A stretch of DNA of 30,595 bases from Gracilaria domingensis (GCA_022539475.1 VCMS01000587.1:1-30595); one strand, 5' to 3'; counted from the stretch's first letter, positions 9,878 through 19,320 are shown. Numbers and translations: made by a program. Notes: generated by a model from the sequence alone, not told the origin.

Positions 9878-12083
9878 ATATATCCTGGTGGTTCTGCTGG
9901 CGAGCAGTCAGGAGAGCGTTCCTGTTCTGCGGAGCCACACTCGGGCACGCTGTTGCCAAGTGGTGAGGCGATAAACAGAACCAACACAGGAGATTACCGT
10001 TTGTCGGGTCCTTCATCGCGAGCGACGGCGCGCGTGTTGGGGGACGACCTCCAGTCGGTGCTACACTCCGTTGCTGTGGGGGTGGTCATCTATCACCATA
10101 TTGGTTGAATGGCACCGCTCGGACCGAACTGACCAGTACGGATACCTGTGATGGTGGAGCTGAGGTTTACCTCGAGGGTGGTTCACTGGATAGCGAGCTG
10201 GACTAGGAAGTGTTACCGTGCGATCGGGTTGTCGGTTGTGCATGCACCAAGTGGACTGGGTGACCCTGGGAGGCATACTGTGTGGATGCCTCATCCGTAG
10301 TGGTCTCCTCTTTTTCTACGTCAAACACTGACGGCCTGGTTTTTCCTTTCTCCTTCGATGGTTTGCCAAGTGATGCGGAGTCTTTCCTGGCGCCTGACCG
10401 GACGGTGTCGCTTAGTCCCTGTGCATGTCGACCTAGTGCGTTGTAGTCGACCGTGCGGTTGGTGGCTAGGTAGTTACGAGCCTGTGATCGGATAGACTTC
10501 GCCACGTTGTCGGCGTACGATTTCAACCTCTTGGTAGTAAAGACACTTCCACAGCGAGAGGCTAATGCCCACAGGGAGCGAGCGAATTCCAATTCGGTTT
10601 GTACCGCGCGCTGGCGGTACGCAAGCACCTCTGCTTACGCCTCCTGAATTACCTCATCGGTCGCCTAGGTTTCCAGTAGAAAGTCAACCACCTGTGGGTA
10701 TGTCGTCAACATTTCTGTTTGGTCTTCGTCCACCGCCATGGTGTTTTTTTGGAGGCGGCTATGGAGCAACGTTCCAGCTTGACCAGTTATGTAGAATTGA
10801 AACAACTACATGGCTGCTGCCTCTGAAAACCCATTCTGGTCAAAAGCTGTCTTGAACCTTTGAAGGAAATCAATGATCGCAATAGGGTCATCCCCACTAA
10901 AGCGAGTCTCACCCAGTTGGAAACGAAGCTTCCTATGATGCTTCGTTATCTTCTGAGCTACCTCTTTGGTATACTCAGCCTGTCTGTTCTCCAACCTATA
11001 GGTACGATAGTCAACCGATTTGGTGAATAAATCGTTAAGCGGTATGAGCACCTGTACGTCAGTCTCTTCGTCGAAAGTTGAGTCCGAATCATTGTACCTT
11101 TCGGTCTTACCCTTGCCGGTATTCTTTCCTTTCTTCTGGCGAGAGTCCTTCGTCTTGCGTCGTGAACCTTTACGGTCGTTTTCTCCTGACGAATCCGAAT
11201 CGGTGCCTGAGGACGAAGAGAGTCCGAGTCCGACCGGCGACTCTTTCTCTTTCCCCTTTTGTTTTTCTTCTTCTTACCATTTGGTTTACGTCGACGCTCG
11301 TCTCCTGAGCTTGACGAATCTCCATCAGGGTCTCCATCACTTGGTCCTGACGGAGCTACACCAGTGGGTTGGGGGAGGTATACGTACCTCGGGCCCTCCA
11401 TGCCAGGAGGCTCTGCCCCTTTCCCCATGCGGTCGATAAATCTTTCACCAATCGGTTGTGTAGGAAGGTTAGGATGGAGAACACCAAGTGGTTTCGTGGC
11501 CTCTACAGCAGGCTGGGGAGCATGCTTCATGAGGGCGGCCTGGGCCACCATCTCAGGTTGAAGCTTAGCTCCCTGCTGCTGCAAAGCCAGCATAACCAAT
11601 CGGTCAATGTGACCTCGTACCTCGTTCGCGAGGTACTGTAGCACCACCACGGGTACCTTGTCGAGAATCTCTTGAGAGGCTCGATCAACTACGACTCGGG
11701 TGACCTCGTTCAGGTCCAGCCGAGGCCCGACTGGGACCTCCATTTGGTCTACCACTGGGGTTGTTACTGGAGCGGGCTACTCCGTTGCGGAGTCTGCTCC
11801 TCCGTCCACTTGGTCAGCCCGGGGAAGGGTCGAGGGGCCCCCAGCCTCTCGGTCTACCTTCTTCCCATTAGGTGGGCGTTCCTTCCGAATTAGGTCCTCC
11901 GGGTTATCCAACACCGGATAAGACACTGAATCCCGTACGGGGTGACCACTTGGTGGAGCGCTCGACGCCCTTTTCGGGTGACGCACGCCCCGTTTCTCTA
12001 TTTAGGTAACTGGTGTCGGAGCAGATTGCTTCGCCAACGGGAACCAAACCACTCGGGTATCTCGTGACTTCCAACTCCTCCAT
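9735..12083 (-). pseudogene. Gag of element A
   Basis: The first ATG after the PBS is 12081-12083 (MEELEVTRYPSGLVPVGEA). Coding then changes frame near 11955 and back near 11230. Parts in order: N-terminal region; helical segment LDLNEVTRVVVDRAS; a very basic Lys/Arg stretch (KPNGKKKKNKRGKRKSRR, near 11265) mixed with Ser/Asp runs, resembling a nuclear localisation signal; capsid core RFSGDDPIAIIDFLQRFKTA, YITGQAGTLLHSRL and LEFARSLWALASRCG; linker; and a perfect CCHC zinc knuckle CWFCLSPHHLATAC (about 9985-9945). In-frame stops: 11777 TAG, 10806 TAG, 10665 TAG, 10635 TAA, 10203 TAG, 10167 TAA, 10086 TGA. The capsid aligns by eye with Gag of element B (FSGEDSI...DFLGRF), so the two families are related. 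Confidence 0.87.
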
Positions 12084-12115
12084 TTCCAAAACCACTTGGT
12101 AATCCACAAATTTTA

Positions 12116-12128
12116 GGTCGGGAGACCA
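12116..12128 (-). other. Primer-binding site of element A
   Basis: Minus-strand TGGTCTCCCGACC, a few bases inside the U5 end of the LTR and 33 bases upstream of the gag ATG. The same 13-mer occurs at the matching place in element B, and both continue with TA. It starts with TGG, as expected for pairing with a tRNA 3' CCA end. It is not the initiator-Met type (TGGTATCAGAGC...); I cannot name the tRNA. Confidence 0.8.
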
Positions 12129-12132
12129 AAAT

Positions 12133-12303
12133 AGGTGGTATAACCGATCGGTGCGAGCTGTGAGTGGAGAGCCCTGCGTGGGCTCGACCCTGCGGAGGAA
12201 TGAAACGCGTGATACCTAAAAGGTCGGCAGCACCCGCCGTTGCCTATAGTGCACGGTTACCAAGTGGTAAATAGGCCTGCACTGGTGTGCGGCAGGCACG
12301 TAT
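12133..12303 (-). repeat. Truncated 5' LTR of element A (U5 end)
   Basis: Matches 930-1130 from the U5 end outward (GGTGGTATAACCGATCGGTGCGAG, ... GGCAGGCACG). The match ends at the first base of element B at 12304. The remaining LTR is not found on the far side of element B after 25812, so the LTR was lost by deletion or recombination, or the assembly is joined wrongly here. Confidence 0.75.
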
Positions 12304-12450
12304 TGTAGAGCAAAACGCCCTTTGTGGGGATGCACCGAGGTGTTTTTCATAGTTTGTTGATCCGTTACCGGCTTCGACACCTCATGTTATGAGAGGCTAC
12401 TGTAGTAATGGCCCTATTTTGCGGTATTCATAGGAAGGGTAGTGTCTCTG

Positions 12451-12540
12451 CACACGTGTGCTGAGTTGGCCCGATGCCGGGTGCGCCCTGGCAAGCCTGA
12501 TACGGTTTCACACGTGTAGGATGTTGGCCGGCAGCGCCGG
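12451..12540 (+). repeat. Imperfect 58-bp duplication in U3 of element B
   Basis: CACACGTGTG at 12451-12460 followed by CTGAGTTGGCCCGATGCCGG, and CACACGTGTA at 12509-12518 followed by GGATGTTGGCCGGCAGCGCCGG. The palindromic core ACACGTGT contains CACGTG, a binding core of bHLH-type factors in eukaryotes. Duplicated U3 modules of this kind often act as enhancers; that is inference here. Confidence 0.6.
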
Positions 12541-12577
12541 ATACTTAGACATTTCTAGTTGATATTTTCAAGTGCCC

Positions 12578-12602
12578 TATATAGGTGGCGGCACTTGCCG
12601 CC
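12578..12602 (+). promoter_or_regulatory. TATA box and dyad, 5' LTR of element B
   Basis: TATATA at 12578-12583, then the inverted repeat GGCGGCA (12587-12593) and TGCCGCC (12596-12602). The 3' LTR has TATAA at 25188-25192 and a different but again pairing dyad (GGGTC 25195-25199, GACCC 25208-25212). The flanking CCACTGTACGG.AAGTAAAC is the same in both. Confidence 0.65.
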
Positions 12603-13161
12603 ACTGTACGGAAAGTAAACCTCAAGGAGGCTTCTGGCTCTGACTTTCTTGCCGCTTGTGAAAGGTCTTCGTCCCTAATCGGGCAAGCCGCCGCAATTCC
12701 GGGCTAGTCATCCGACCTCTACCACTGAGGAGTTCTAGACCGTCGTTACGGCACCTTTTGTTGTTTCGTTGTTATTATTTACGTCATACGGCTCTCGTTT
12801 CTCTGCCCTGTTATACAGGTTTTTGCCCACTAGTCTCGTGACTTATTCCCGTTTATCAGGAGTCAGTGCTCTGCAGTGCGGCTCGTTTGCTGATCCCCTG
12901 TTGCTCCCTACCGTTAGGCTGGATATCTCCACTCGCTGTGGGTCGAAGGATCAACCGGATACCTACGCCAATTCTTCCCCTTCACCTCTGACTGCACGCT
13001 CAGATCGGGGCCACCCGGACTTACATCCGGCATCGCGATGGCGCTATCAGAGGGTTCTACTGCTGCATCTACCCTTATAGAGAGCAGGTTTCGAACGCTC
13101 TGTCGGTGCGATTTCCGCGACGCGGTTCTTGTTCGCCCACTCGTGGGATTGCACCACAAAC

Positions 13162-13174
13162 TGGTCTCCCGACC
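13162..13174 (+). other. Primer-binding site of element B
   Basis: TGGTCTCCCGACC, three or four bases after the LTR end, identical to the PBS of element A and followed by the same TA. Starts minus-strand DNA synthesis by pairing with a host tRNA 3' end. Confidence 0.82.
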
Positions 13175-13322
13175 TAGAATCGGCTTTATTCGCCAACATC
13201 TGTTGGAGTTGATTCGTTTGTTTGGAGCCCAGATAGTTCGGAATATCCGTTTTTACGGTTCCTTCATTCTCCGTTTTCGGAAGTTGTTTTGGTTGCCAAT
13301 TGGCCGACTGTGTCGGTGAACG

Positions 13323-15331
13323 ATGTCGTCCCGTTGCAGGAGTGGCGCACCACGTGCCGCTTCTGTGCCCGGTTCGTCCGGATTACCGGCAAGTCTGCCC
13401 CCACTGCCGAAGCACACCCTCGAGGTCCCCGGTAATGGCGCTCCGAAACCGTCTTCCCGGGGCCTCCGTTCTGATAACGGGACCCCACCCACTCGTGGGC
13501 CAACTGAAACCGCACCTGCACCTGATTCCGCCGGAGCGGTTGACGTTATGTCGTCGCGGTCCGACGAGTATACCCTCCGTAAATTAGAGACTCAGGTTCG
13601 CATCCTGCAGAACTCCCAAGTGGGCCTCATCCGGGATATTACGAAACTCCGGCAACGGCTCGATGAAGCCGATGTCCGGGATGTTTCGAGCGAAGTCCGT
13701 GTTTTACGGTCTGATGTCAACCAGATTATGGAACACCGACAGGTGTCGGCTGCCCTGCACGAGCAGGCTTCTGCACGCCTGGAACGCCTGGCTATCCGTC
13801 TGGAGACGGTTGAGCAAATCATCGTATCTGATGCTGTTGCGCCGGGAGCCCCGGTTTCTGGGAGTTCTCAGCACTCGCGCCGTTTCCGGGATCGTCCGGC
13901 AAGGAAGAAGGTCAAGGTTGAGTCTGACTTGTCTTCTTCGTCCTCTTCAGAAGAGGAAGCCCAAAATGTGGGATCTTCATCCCACTCGTCGGACAGCGAG
14001 AACAATCGCTCTCGCCAGCGTGTTTTCCGTTCGCGGGCTACTGAAGCCACTTCTGGTGTTGCACGAGGGCGTACGAAAGGACGGAGACACCTTGGATTGA
14101 AGGAACTGAAGCCGACAAATCTACTCTGTCGGAAGCTGCTATCGTACGGATATTATCGGCTTGCTGACACGACGCCACAGAGAACCCCACGTGGGACTGG
14201 CAAAGTGCGAAATCATCTCCGACAAATGGAGCTCACGCTAAAGCCCCACAAGTTCTCTGGGGAAGATTCAATTCTTGTTTGGATTTTCTTGGCCGCTTCG
14301 TGGCGGAAGCCGATGTACTTCGGATGAGTGAGGCACAGGCCTACATTGCGCTGCCGTACTTTTTGACGGGGGTAGCCGAAGATCAATTCAATTCGGTTCG
14401 TGGGTCGTCTCGCGCCTCCAAAGGAGGAGTTATGTGCTGGCCGGAAGCGGTACAATATCTCCTGCGCTCTTACGCGACAGACAATGTGATACGAAGTGCT
14501 ATACTCGCGATGCGAGACACGAAGCAAGGAGCCGAAGAGTCGGAAACTGTTTATTCTACCCTCTTCATCAAGGCTTTCCACAGGTGTGGCAATGTGTTCT
14601 CCGCAGCTGAGCGGTGTACGACGTTTGTTGATGGACTGCACCGATCAACTCGGACGTTGGTAGCCCGTTATCGGGAGACCAAACGCCGGATTAACTATCT
14701 GGAACTCGTGCAATTTGCCCAAGCTGAGGGAGATGCAGCTCGCGCACGCGCTGGTGTCAAGACGCGCACGCGCCGCCTCCTTCACGTAGAAGGCCGGGAC
14801 TCTTCTTTGCCTCTATCCGGAGGTTCGGTTCAAGGGGGTTATGACAACCTACACCTGTTACAGGCTGATGGTTCAATGCCCACTACGGAGTTGCCGTCAA
14901 CAACGGAGCCGTCTACTGTTGACGTAGACCCCGCTCTGTACACCGGTCAACACGTTCCGGCTTTGCACGTGCCACACGCTGGTGGATATCGCAGTCAACG
15001 CCCTGGTTGGAGGGATCCCTATCCTCCACGACAGGAGCGCCGTCAGCCGAATCCGGATCTACTCCGGCACCTTAATTGCCACACCTGTTACAGGCATGGA
15101 CACATCGCTCCGAATTGTTAAATGCCCATACGATATATGGCGAAGATCGTGCCTCAATACGAGTCGTTGACTCCCGCCGAACGGGAACGCGTTCCCGACA
15201 AATCGTACCTTCGTGCGAAGGCGGAGACTCAGCCTGGAAACCAGGAAACGGTGCCATCGAATGGTGGAACTGTAGCCGCTCCTGCGGAATCGAAACCTCC
15301 GCAGATTGGCAGCGAAGCTCAGAAAAACTGA
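13323..15331 (+). pseudogene. Gag of element B
   Basis: Starts at ATG 13323, about 150 bases after the PBS. Order: Ser/Pro-rich N-terminus; a long coiled coil around residues 80-155 (TLRKLETQVRILQNSQVG, then EVRVLRSDVNQIMEHRQ, RLERLAIRLETVEQII); a basic patch ARKKVKVE next to Ser/Glu runs, like a nuclear localisation signal; the capsid core FSGEDSILV then DFLGRFVAEADVLRMSEAQA after a one-base frameshift near 14280; and the zinc knuckle CHTCYRHGHIAPNC (C-x2-C-x4-H-x4-C) near 15077-15118. A TAA at 15119-15121 directly follows the knuckle, but the same frame goes on as protein-like sequence (YESLTPAERERVPDKSYLRA) to TGA 15329-15331, so that TAA is probably a point mutation. Only two lesions make this the best-preserved gene in the window. 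Confidence 0.88.
15322..15328 (+). promoter_or_regulatory. Candidate -1 frameshift site between gag and pro
   Basis: Codons CAG AAA AAC TGA end the gag frame (15320-15331). The heptamer G AAA AAC is one base from the canonical A AAA AAC slippery site, lies directly before the gag stop, and the protease frame is exactly -1 to gag. I did not find a clear downstream stem or pseudoknot by eye. Confidence 0.4.
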
Positions 15332-16530
15332 GCATGGGAGCCTCCAGCAATGGAGAGGCGCCCCCAGCGACGGGGTCTAGCGCGCTTGAGGCTCAGAAAC
15401 CTCCCTCCCCGGTCAAAATCCTTTCGAGGAAGATGGCCACTACAGACGTGGACTCTGAGCACCTTGGTGTCTTGCGTCGCCCGTGGATACTGTCTAAGAA
15501 TAGCTGGTCCCCGGATAGAGTCCTGTTCATTGCGAAACGTAACTACAAAGTTTACGCCGATCTAGTTGTTTCCGACCAGTATATGGTTCGACAGTTGTCC
15601 GTGCTCGATACAGGAACTGGGCCAAACTTTTTGGTTGAGTCTATGATTCCGCCGCACTTGCCGTCTCGCGTTCGTGCGGCGCCGCACATTGATATCACGG
15701 ATGCGAATAATCGGCCATTCTCTACAGTGGGAGTGATAGACCTGCTTGTCAGGCTTGGCCACTACGTGGTGAAGCTCGATTTCTTGGTTTGCAAGCAGCT
15801 CGCTGCGCCGGTCATACTCGGATGTGACTTCTATGACCGCTTCGTCGAATCAATTCGACCGCGGCAAGGAACCATCGAAATGGAGGATGGGACCATCGTA
15901 CCGATCGTTCGGCGTCCCCTTCGACGGGATTTAAAGAAGCAAGTGCCCTTGCCTTCTGCGCAGGAGCCTGCCGCTGATGAACGGAAGTCTACGAAGCTCC
16001 GAGTTGCTCGGTCTATTTGCATTCCGCCCGAATCGCAGGTCTGGGTTACTGTTACATCTCCACAATGTGGCTTACAAACGGTGCAACCGTTGCCTGCGTT
16101 GCACGAAAAGCATCAGCTCGCCCTGGCTAATGGGATTGTTTTCGTCGAACCCGAGAAGCCATTTCAGGTGCTGGTCCCGAACGTCAGCCGTTTTCCTCAA
16201 CGGTTGGTTAGGAGCCAAGTAATTGGATCATTGCTCCCGCACCCTGCGACTATAGTGCCTACTCAGGTTTCTATGGGCGAAGTTCTCGGAATTCTCGAAA
16301 CTAAGGAAGGGGAGGCGGAACGGAACGATCCCGAACCGACTCCTGGACCGAATAGTCCGTCGGGAAATGCTACGCCGACTTCGTCGGATGCGAATAACCG
16401 CAACCTGTCGAAAGAAGCAATGCCGACCTCTTCAGACAGTAATGATGAGGACCTGAGTGCTGCTGACACGAAGGATAAGGCAGTACAGGAGCTTGAGTCT
16501 CTGGACTTTTCTAGGGGATTAGGGGATTAG
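15332..16530 (+). CDS. Aspartic protease of element B (pol N-terminus)
   Basis: One long open frame (open from 15076, overlapping gag; only the part after gag's end is counted as pro). The retropepsin active site is LSVLDTGTGPNFL near 15597-15635; the flap-side and second hydrophobic-Gly motif are VKLDFLVCKQL and PVILGCDFYDRF near 15808-15842. The remainder (PPESQVWVTVTSPQCGLQT, FVEPEKPFQVLVPNVSRFPQ) is the usual domain between protease and RT and is homologous to the matching part of element A. The frame closes in a Ser/Asp/Glu-rich linker that runs into a GGGGATTA repeat and stops. RT should follow but is missing at this point, so the product would be truncated. Confidence 0.88.
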
Positions 16531-16562
16531 GGATTAGGGGATTTAAGGGATTACGGGATTTA
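16512..16562 (+). repeat. Short GGGGATTA-like tandem repeat
   Basis: About six units of GGGGATTA/GGGATTA with slight variation (CTAGGGGATTAGGGGATTAG and on). It sits exactly where the open protease frame ends and a fragment belonging about 2 kb further downstream in pol begins. It resembles a G-rich telomere-type repeat or filler at a break-repair junction, but an assembly artefact next to the gap is equally possible. Confidence 0.6.
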
Positions 16563-16752
16563 GCCCATGTCATCCGTCCTGGACGGCTATCTATCGACGA
16601 AGCACGTTTAAAGTGCCTCAAAGAGGCTAAGCATCCGAGGACGCAGACTGAACTCCGATCTTCTCTCGGCTTGTGTAATGTTTACCGCCGCTTCATACCG
16701 AACTTTGCGGACATTGCGGCTCCGTTGAATGAGCTCGCTCCGCAAAGGACAG
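16563..16752 (+). pseudogene. Displaced RT thumb/connection fragment
   Basis: Encodes KCLKEAKHPRTQTELRSSLG then CNVYRRFIPNFADIAAPLNE, the stretch following the RT palm in Ty3/gypsy elements. The same stretch occurs again at about 18545-18720 in a noisier form. Between protease and this fragment about 1 kb of RT is absent. It ends at the run of N. Confidence 0.8.
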
Positions 16753-16799
16753 NNNNNNNNNNNNNNNNNNNNNNNNNNNNNNNNNNNNNNNNNNNNNNN
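16753..16799. other. Assembly gap (47 N)
   Basis: Run of undetermined bases. Sequence on the right restarts in the protease that was already covered on the left, so the gap joins two overlapping or different copies rather than bridging missing sequence. Confidence 0.99.
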
Positions 16800-17765
16800 G
16801 TTTCGACCAGTACATGGTTGGCAGTTGTCGTGCTCGATACAGGACTGGGGCCCTAAAAATTTCTTGGTTGAATCGTTGATTCCGCCGCACTTGCGGTCTC
16901 GCGTTCGTGGCGGCGCCGCAGATCGATATAGCGGATGCGACAATCGGCCCACTTTCGACTGTGGGAGTATAGACCTGCTCGTCAGGCCTTGGCCGCTACG
17001 TTGGCGAAGCTCGATTTCTTGGTTTGCAAGCACTCGCTGCGACCAACCGGTTATCCTCGGTTGGACTTCCTGTGACGGGCGCTCGTCGATTGCATTCGAC
17101 GCGGAAACGAACATCGAAATGGAAGATGGTGATACGTACCGATCGGTTAGGCGTCCCCTCGCCGGGCTGTTGAAGTAAGCAAGTTTCTTTGCTGCTGCGC
17201 AGGGGAGGCCCCACAGCCGATGACGGCGATACGCGTCTAACGAAGCTCGAGTCGCTCGTCTAGTTTGCTCCCGCTGAATAGCAGGTCTAGGGTTAGCGTG
17301 TGACGTCTGCCACAATGTGGCTTACAAACGGTACACGACCGTTGCCTGCCGTTATCAGGGAAGCATGAGCTTGCCCTTGCTGGAAAAATGGATTGTTTTC
17401 GTCGAACCCGAGAATCCTTTTCAGGTGGGGTTGCGAGAATTTCAGTCCGTTTTCCTCAACGGTTGGTTAGGAGCCAAGTTTATTGGTTTCGTTGCTTCCC
17501 CGGCACCCTTGCGGCTATAGTGCCTACTAGAGGTTTCTATTGCCGAGGTTGCTCGAATCCTCGACTGAGGCGGGAGGAGGCCGGAACTTGGAACGCAATT
17601 CCGAACGACTGACCGAACAGTGTCGTCGGAAGATGCTACGAGACCGCTTCGTCGGATGCAAATAACCGCAGAGCCGTGTGTCGAAGAGGCAGTGCCAGAC
17701 CTCTGTCGACAGTAATGTTTGGACCTGAGTGCTGCTGACACGAGGATATAGCAGTACAGGACTGG
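16800..17765 (+). pseudogene. Second protease copy of element B
   Basis: Repeats 15585 to about 16500 closely, beginning at TTTCGACCAGTACATGGTTG and ending at CAGTACAGGACTGGAGTC, but with a one- or two-base indel every few dozen bases. The active-site motif is still readable as VLDTG. Because most differences are indels, often in or next to short homopolymers, uncorrected long-read sequence is a real possibility besides genuine decay. Confidence 0.85.
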
Positions 17766-19320
17766 AGTCCTCTTGGATCTTGAACATTTCCCGATGACTC
17801 ACCGCGATGAAATTGCGGCACCTGCTCGAGGAGTGTCACGGCCCATGTGGGATGGGCACACGGGTAAGATTGGTATTAAGTGCGCGAACATCGGATTGAT
17901 TTGCTTACAGTCTTGGGTTCGAATATCAGGGCGTGCTCATGTTCGGTCATACAGCGCGGAGAGGCTCTTACAGGGGCGGGACCGGACAGCTCGGCCGGAG
18001 GAAAAGCTCAAGTTGAGAAGATGCTCCGCGCTGGAGTTATCGAGCCGCTCAGTCACCTTGGGCATCGCCGGTGGTGCTCGCGCCCATAAGCGATGGGTCT
18101 TGGCGATTTTGCATCGATTACCGCAAGCTAAACGCGGCTACGGTTCAAGGATGTGTATGCCTATCCGACGAATGGATGAATGCCTCGATTCGTTGGGCGA
18201 CGCGAAAGGTTCACAACCTAGAGTGCGAATTGGGGCTAATGCAGTCCGTGAGGGCCGAGGATCGGCGACAAGACAGGCCTTCGTTTGTCATGAAGATTGT
18301 AACCCGATTCAGATCGGATGCCCTTTGGTTAACGAACGCGCCAGCCACTTTTCAACGAGCAGTGGAATTTTTGCTAGCCCGCTTTAAAGTGAGACTTGCC
18401 TGGTATACCTGGATGACAATCATTGTCTACTCACAGCAACCTGGATGAGCACTTTGACCTCCACGTTACGGGTGTGATGCGCGTCCTACGCGATGCGGCA
18501 TTAGCTCAAGCTCAAGAAATGTGAGGTTCTACCGAAACCGTTCAGGATTTCGGGCCATGTTATGCCGTCCGGGACGGCTTTTCGATGTGACGAAGACGCG
18601 TGAAATCCCCTCAAAGAGGCTAAGCATCCGAGGACTGCAGACGGAACTCCGATCTTTTCTCGCTTGTGCAAGTGTGTATCGCCGCTTCATTCGAACTTTG
18701 GCGGCTCGATGATTACGAGCTATGCACCTCTGAACGGAGTCAGCAAGGCCACCTAGAGTCGACTTGGAAGAATTATCGATCGACCGCAAGTCGCGGCTTT
18801 CTCGTCGCTCGTGGAGGCTCATCCAGCCGTTGTAGTATGCAAGAGGTGGCTGGAGGCCATAAGTTAGATCGACGGAAGCATTAGGATACTTGAGGTGTGT
18901 AGCGCAGTGAAGATGCATCCGCTGTGCCCTTCGGAATCGATGTCCAGATCCACTGCAATGATGGCGAGCGATTGCCAATGATGAGAGAGGTAAGAGTTGA
19001 GCTGAAGGTTAAGCTCATACGTTAACTATACGAGAGGACACTCACGCTCGGAGTATCCGAGACTAGGAGTCTCACTGATAGGAGGGTGCGTTTACGACAA
19101 GCACTAGCGTAGCACTCACTAGGTATCAGTCTTCTATTGAGTGTCCGATAAGCTACGTGATCATTCGCATTACGGTGTGCTGGCTCCCTCATAGCAGAGC
19201 CATCTTGGCCGCTTGATGCGGTGGAGACTTTCGCTTGTCGGAATTCGTTTCGAAATTCCGTTACGAGAAAGGACTCTGAACACTCAGGCTGATGCACTGT
19301 CCGCTTGGAAACAGCGGCTG
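17766..19320 (+). pseudogene. Reverse transcriptase-RNase H of element B
   Basis: RT motifs recoverable across frames: EKMLRAGVIEPLS (about 18015), VVLAPISDGSWRFCIDYRKL (18065-18130), PIRRMDECLDSLGDAK (about 18157-18205), AEDRR..AFVCHE, LTNAPATFQRAVEFLLARF (18331-18390), and the catalytic YLDD box at 18406-18417 with one extra base before IIVYS. The connection motif (LRSFLACASVYRRFI) is at 18645-18695. The RNase H end is recognised by RWRLSL and LNTQADALS near 19219-19300. No frame stays open through more than one or two motifs. RT and RNase H make the double-stranded DNA copy in the particle. Confidence 0.85.

Larger units (their letters stand above)
930..12303 (-). mobile_element. Element A: degenerate Ty3/gypsy chromovirus, minus strand
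   Basis: Read on the minus strand the order is LTR remnant, PBS, gag, protease, RT, RNase H, integrase, chromodomain, then LTR: the Ty3/gypsy order. The two LTR pieces (left 930 to about 1130 and right 12133-12303) align with many differences, so the element is old or the pieces come from different copies. All coding domains are present, but frames are interrupted by about 15 in-frame stops and several frameshifts, so it is non-autonomous now. Between the chromodomain and the left LTR it holds a gene-like antisense region. The right LTR is cut where element B begins at 12304. Confidence 0.85.
12304..13158 (+). repeat. 5' LTR of element B
   Basis: Starts TGTAGAGCAAAACGCCC and shares many blocks with 24841-25812 (ACGCCCTTTG, GGCTTCGACA, CCTAGGAAGGGTAGT-like, CCGCCACTGTACGG, AATTCCGGGCT, GTGCGGCTCGTTTG). 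The end is placed before the PBS, at ..GATTGCACCACA; the exact last base is uncertain by a few bases. U3 holds two CACACGTGT-containing modules and a TATA box at 12578. Confidence 0.85.

Noticed and set aside
5785..12083. Alternative genetic code (TAA/TAG read as an amino acid)
   Set aside because: The stops in pol of element A fall at positions where the family has Trp as well as Gln, include TGA, and are mixed with frameshifts; gag and pro of element B are open without them. Point-mutation decay is simpler.
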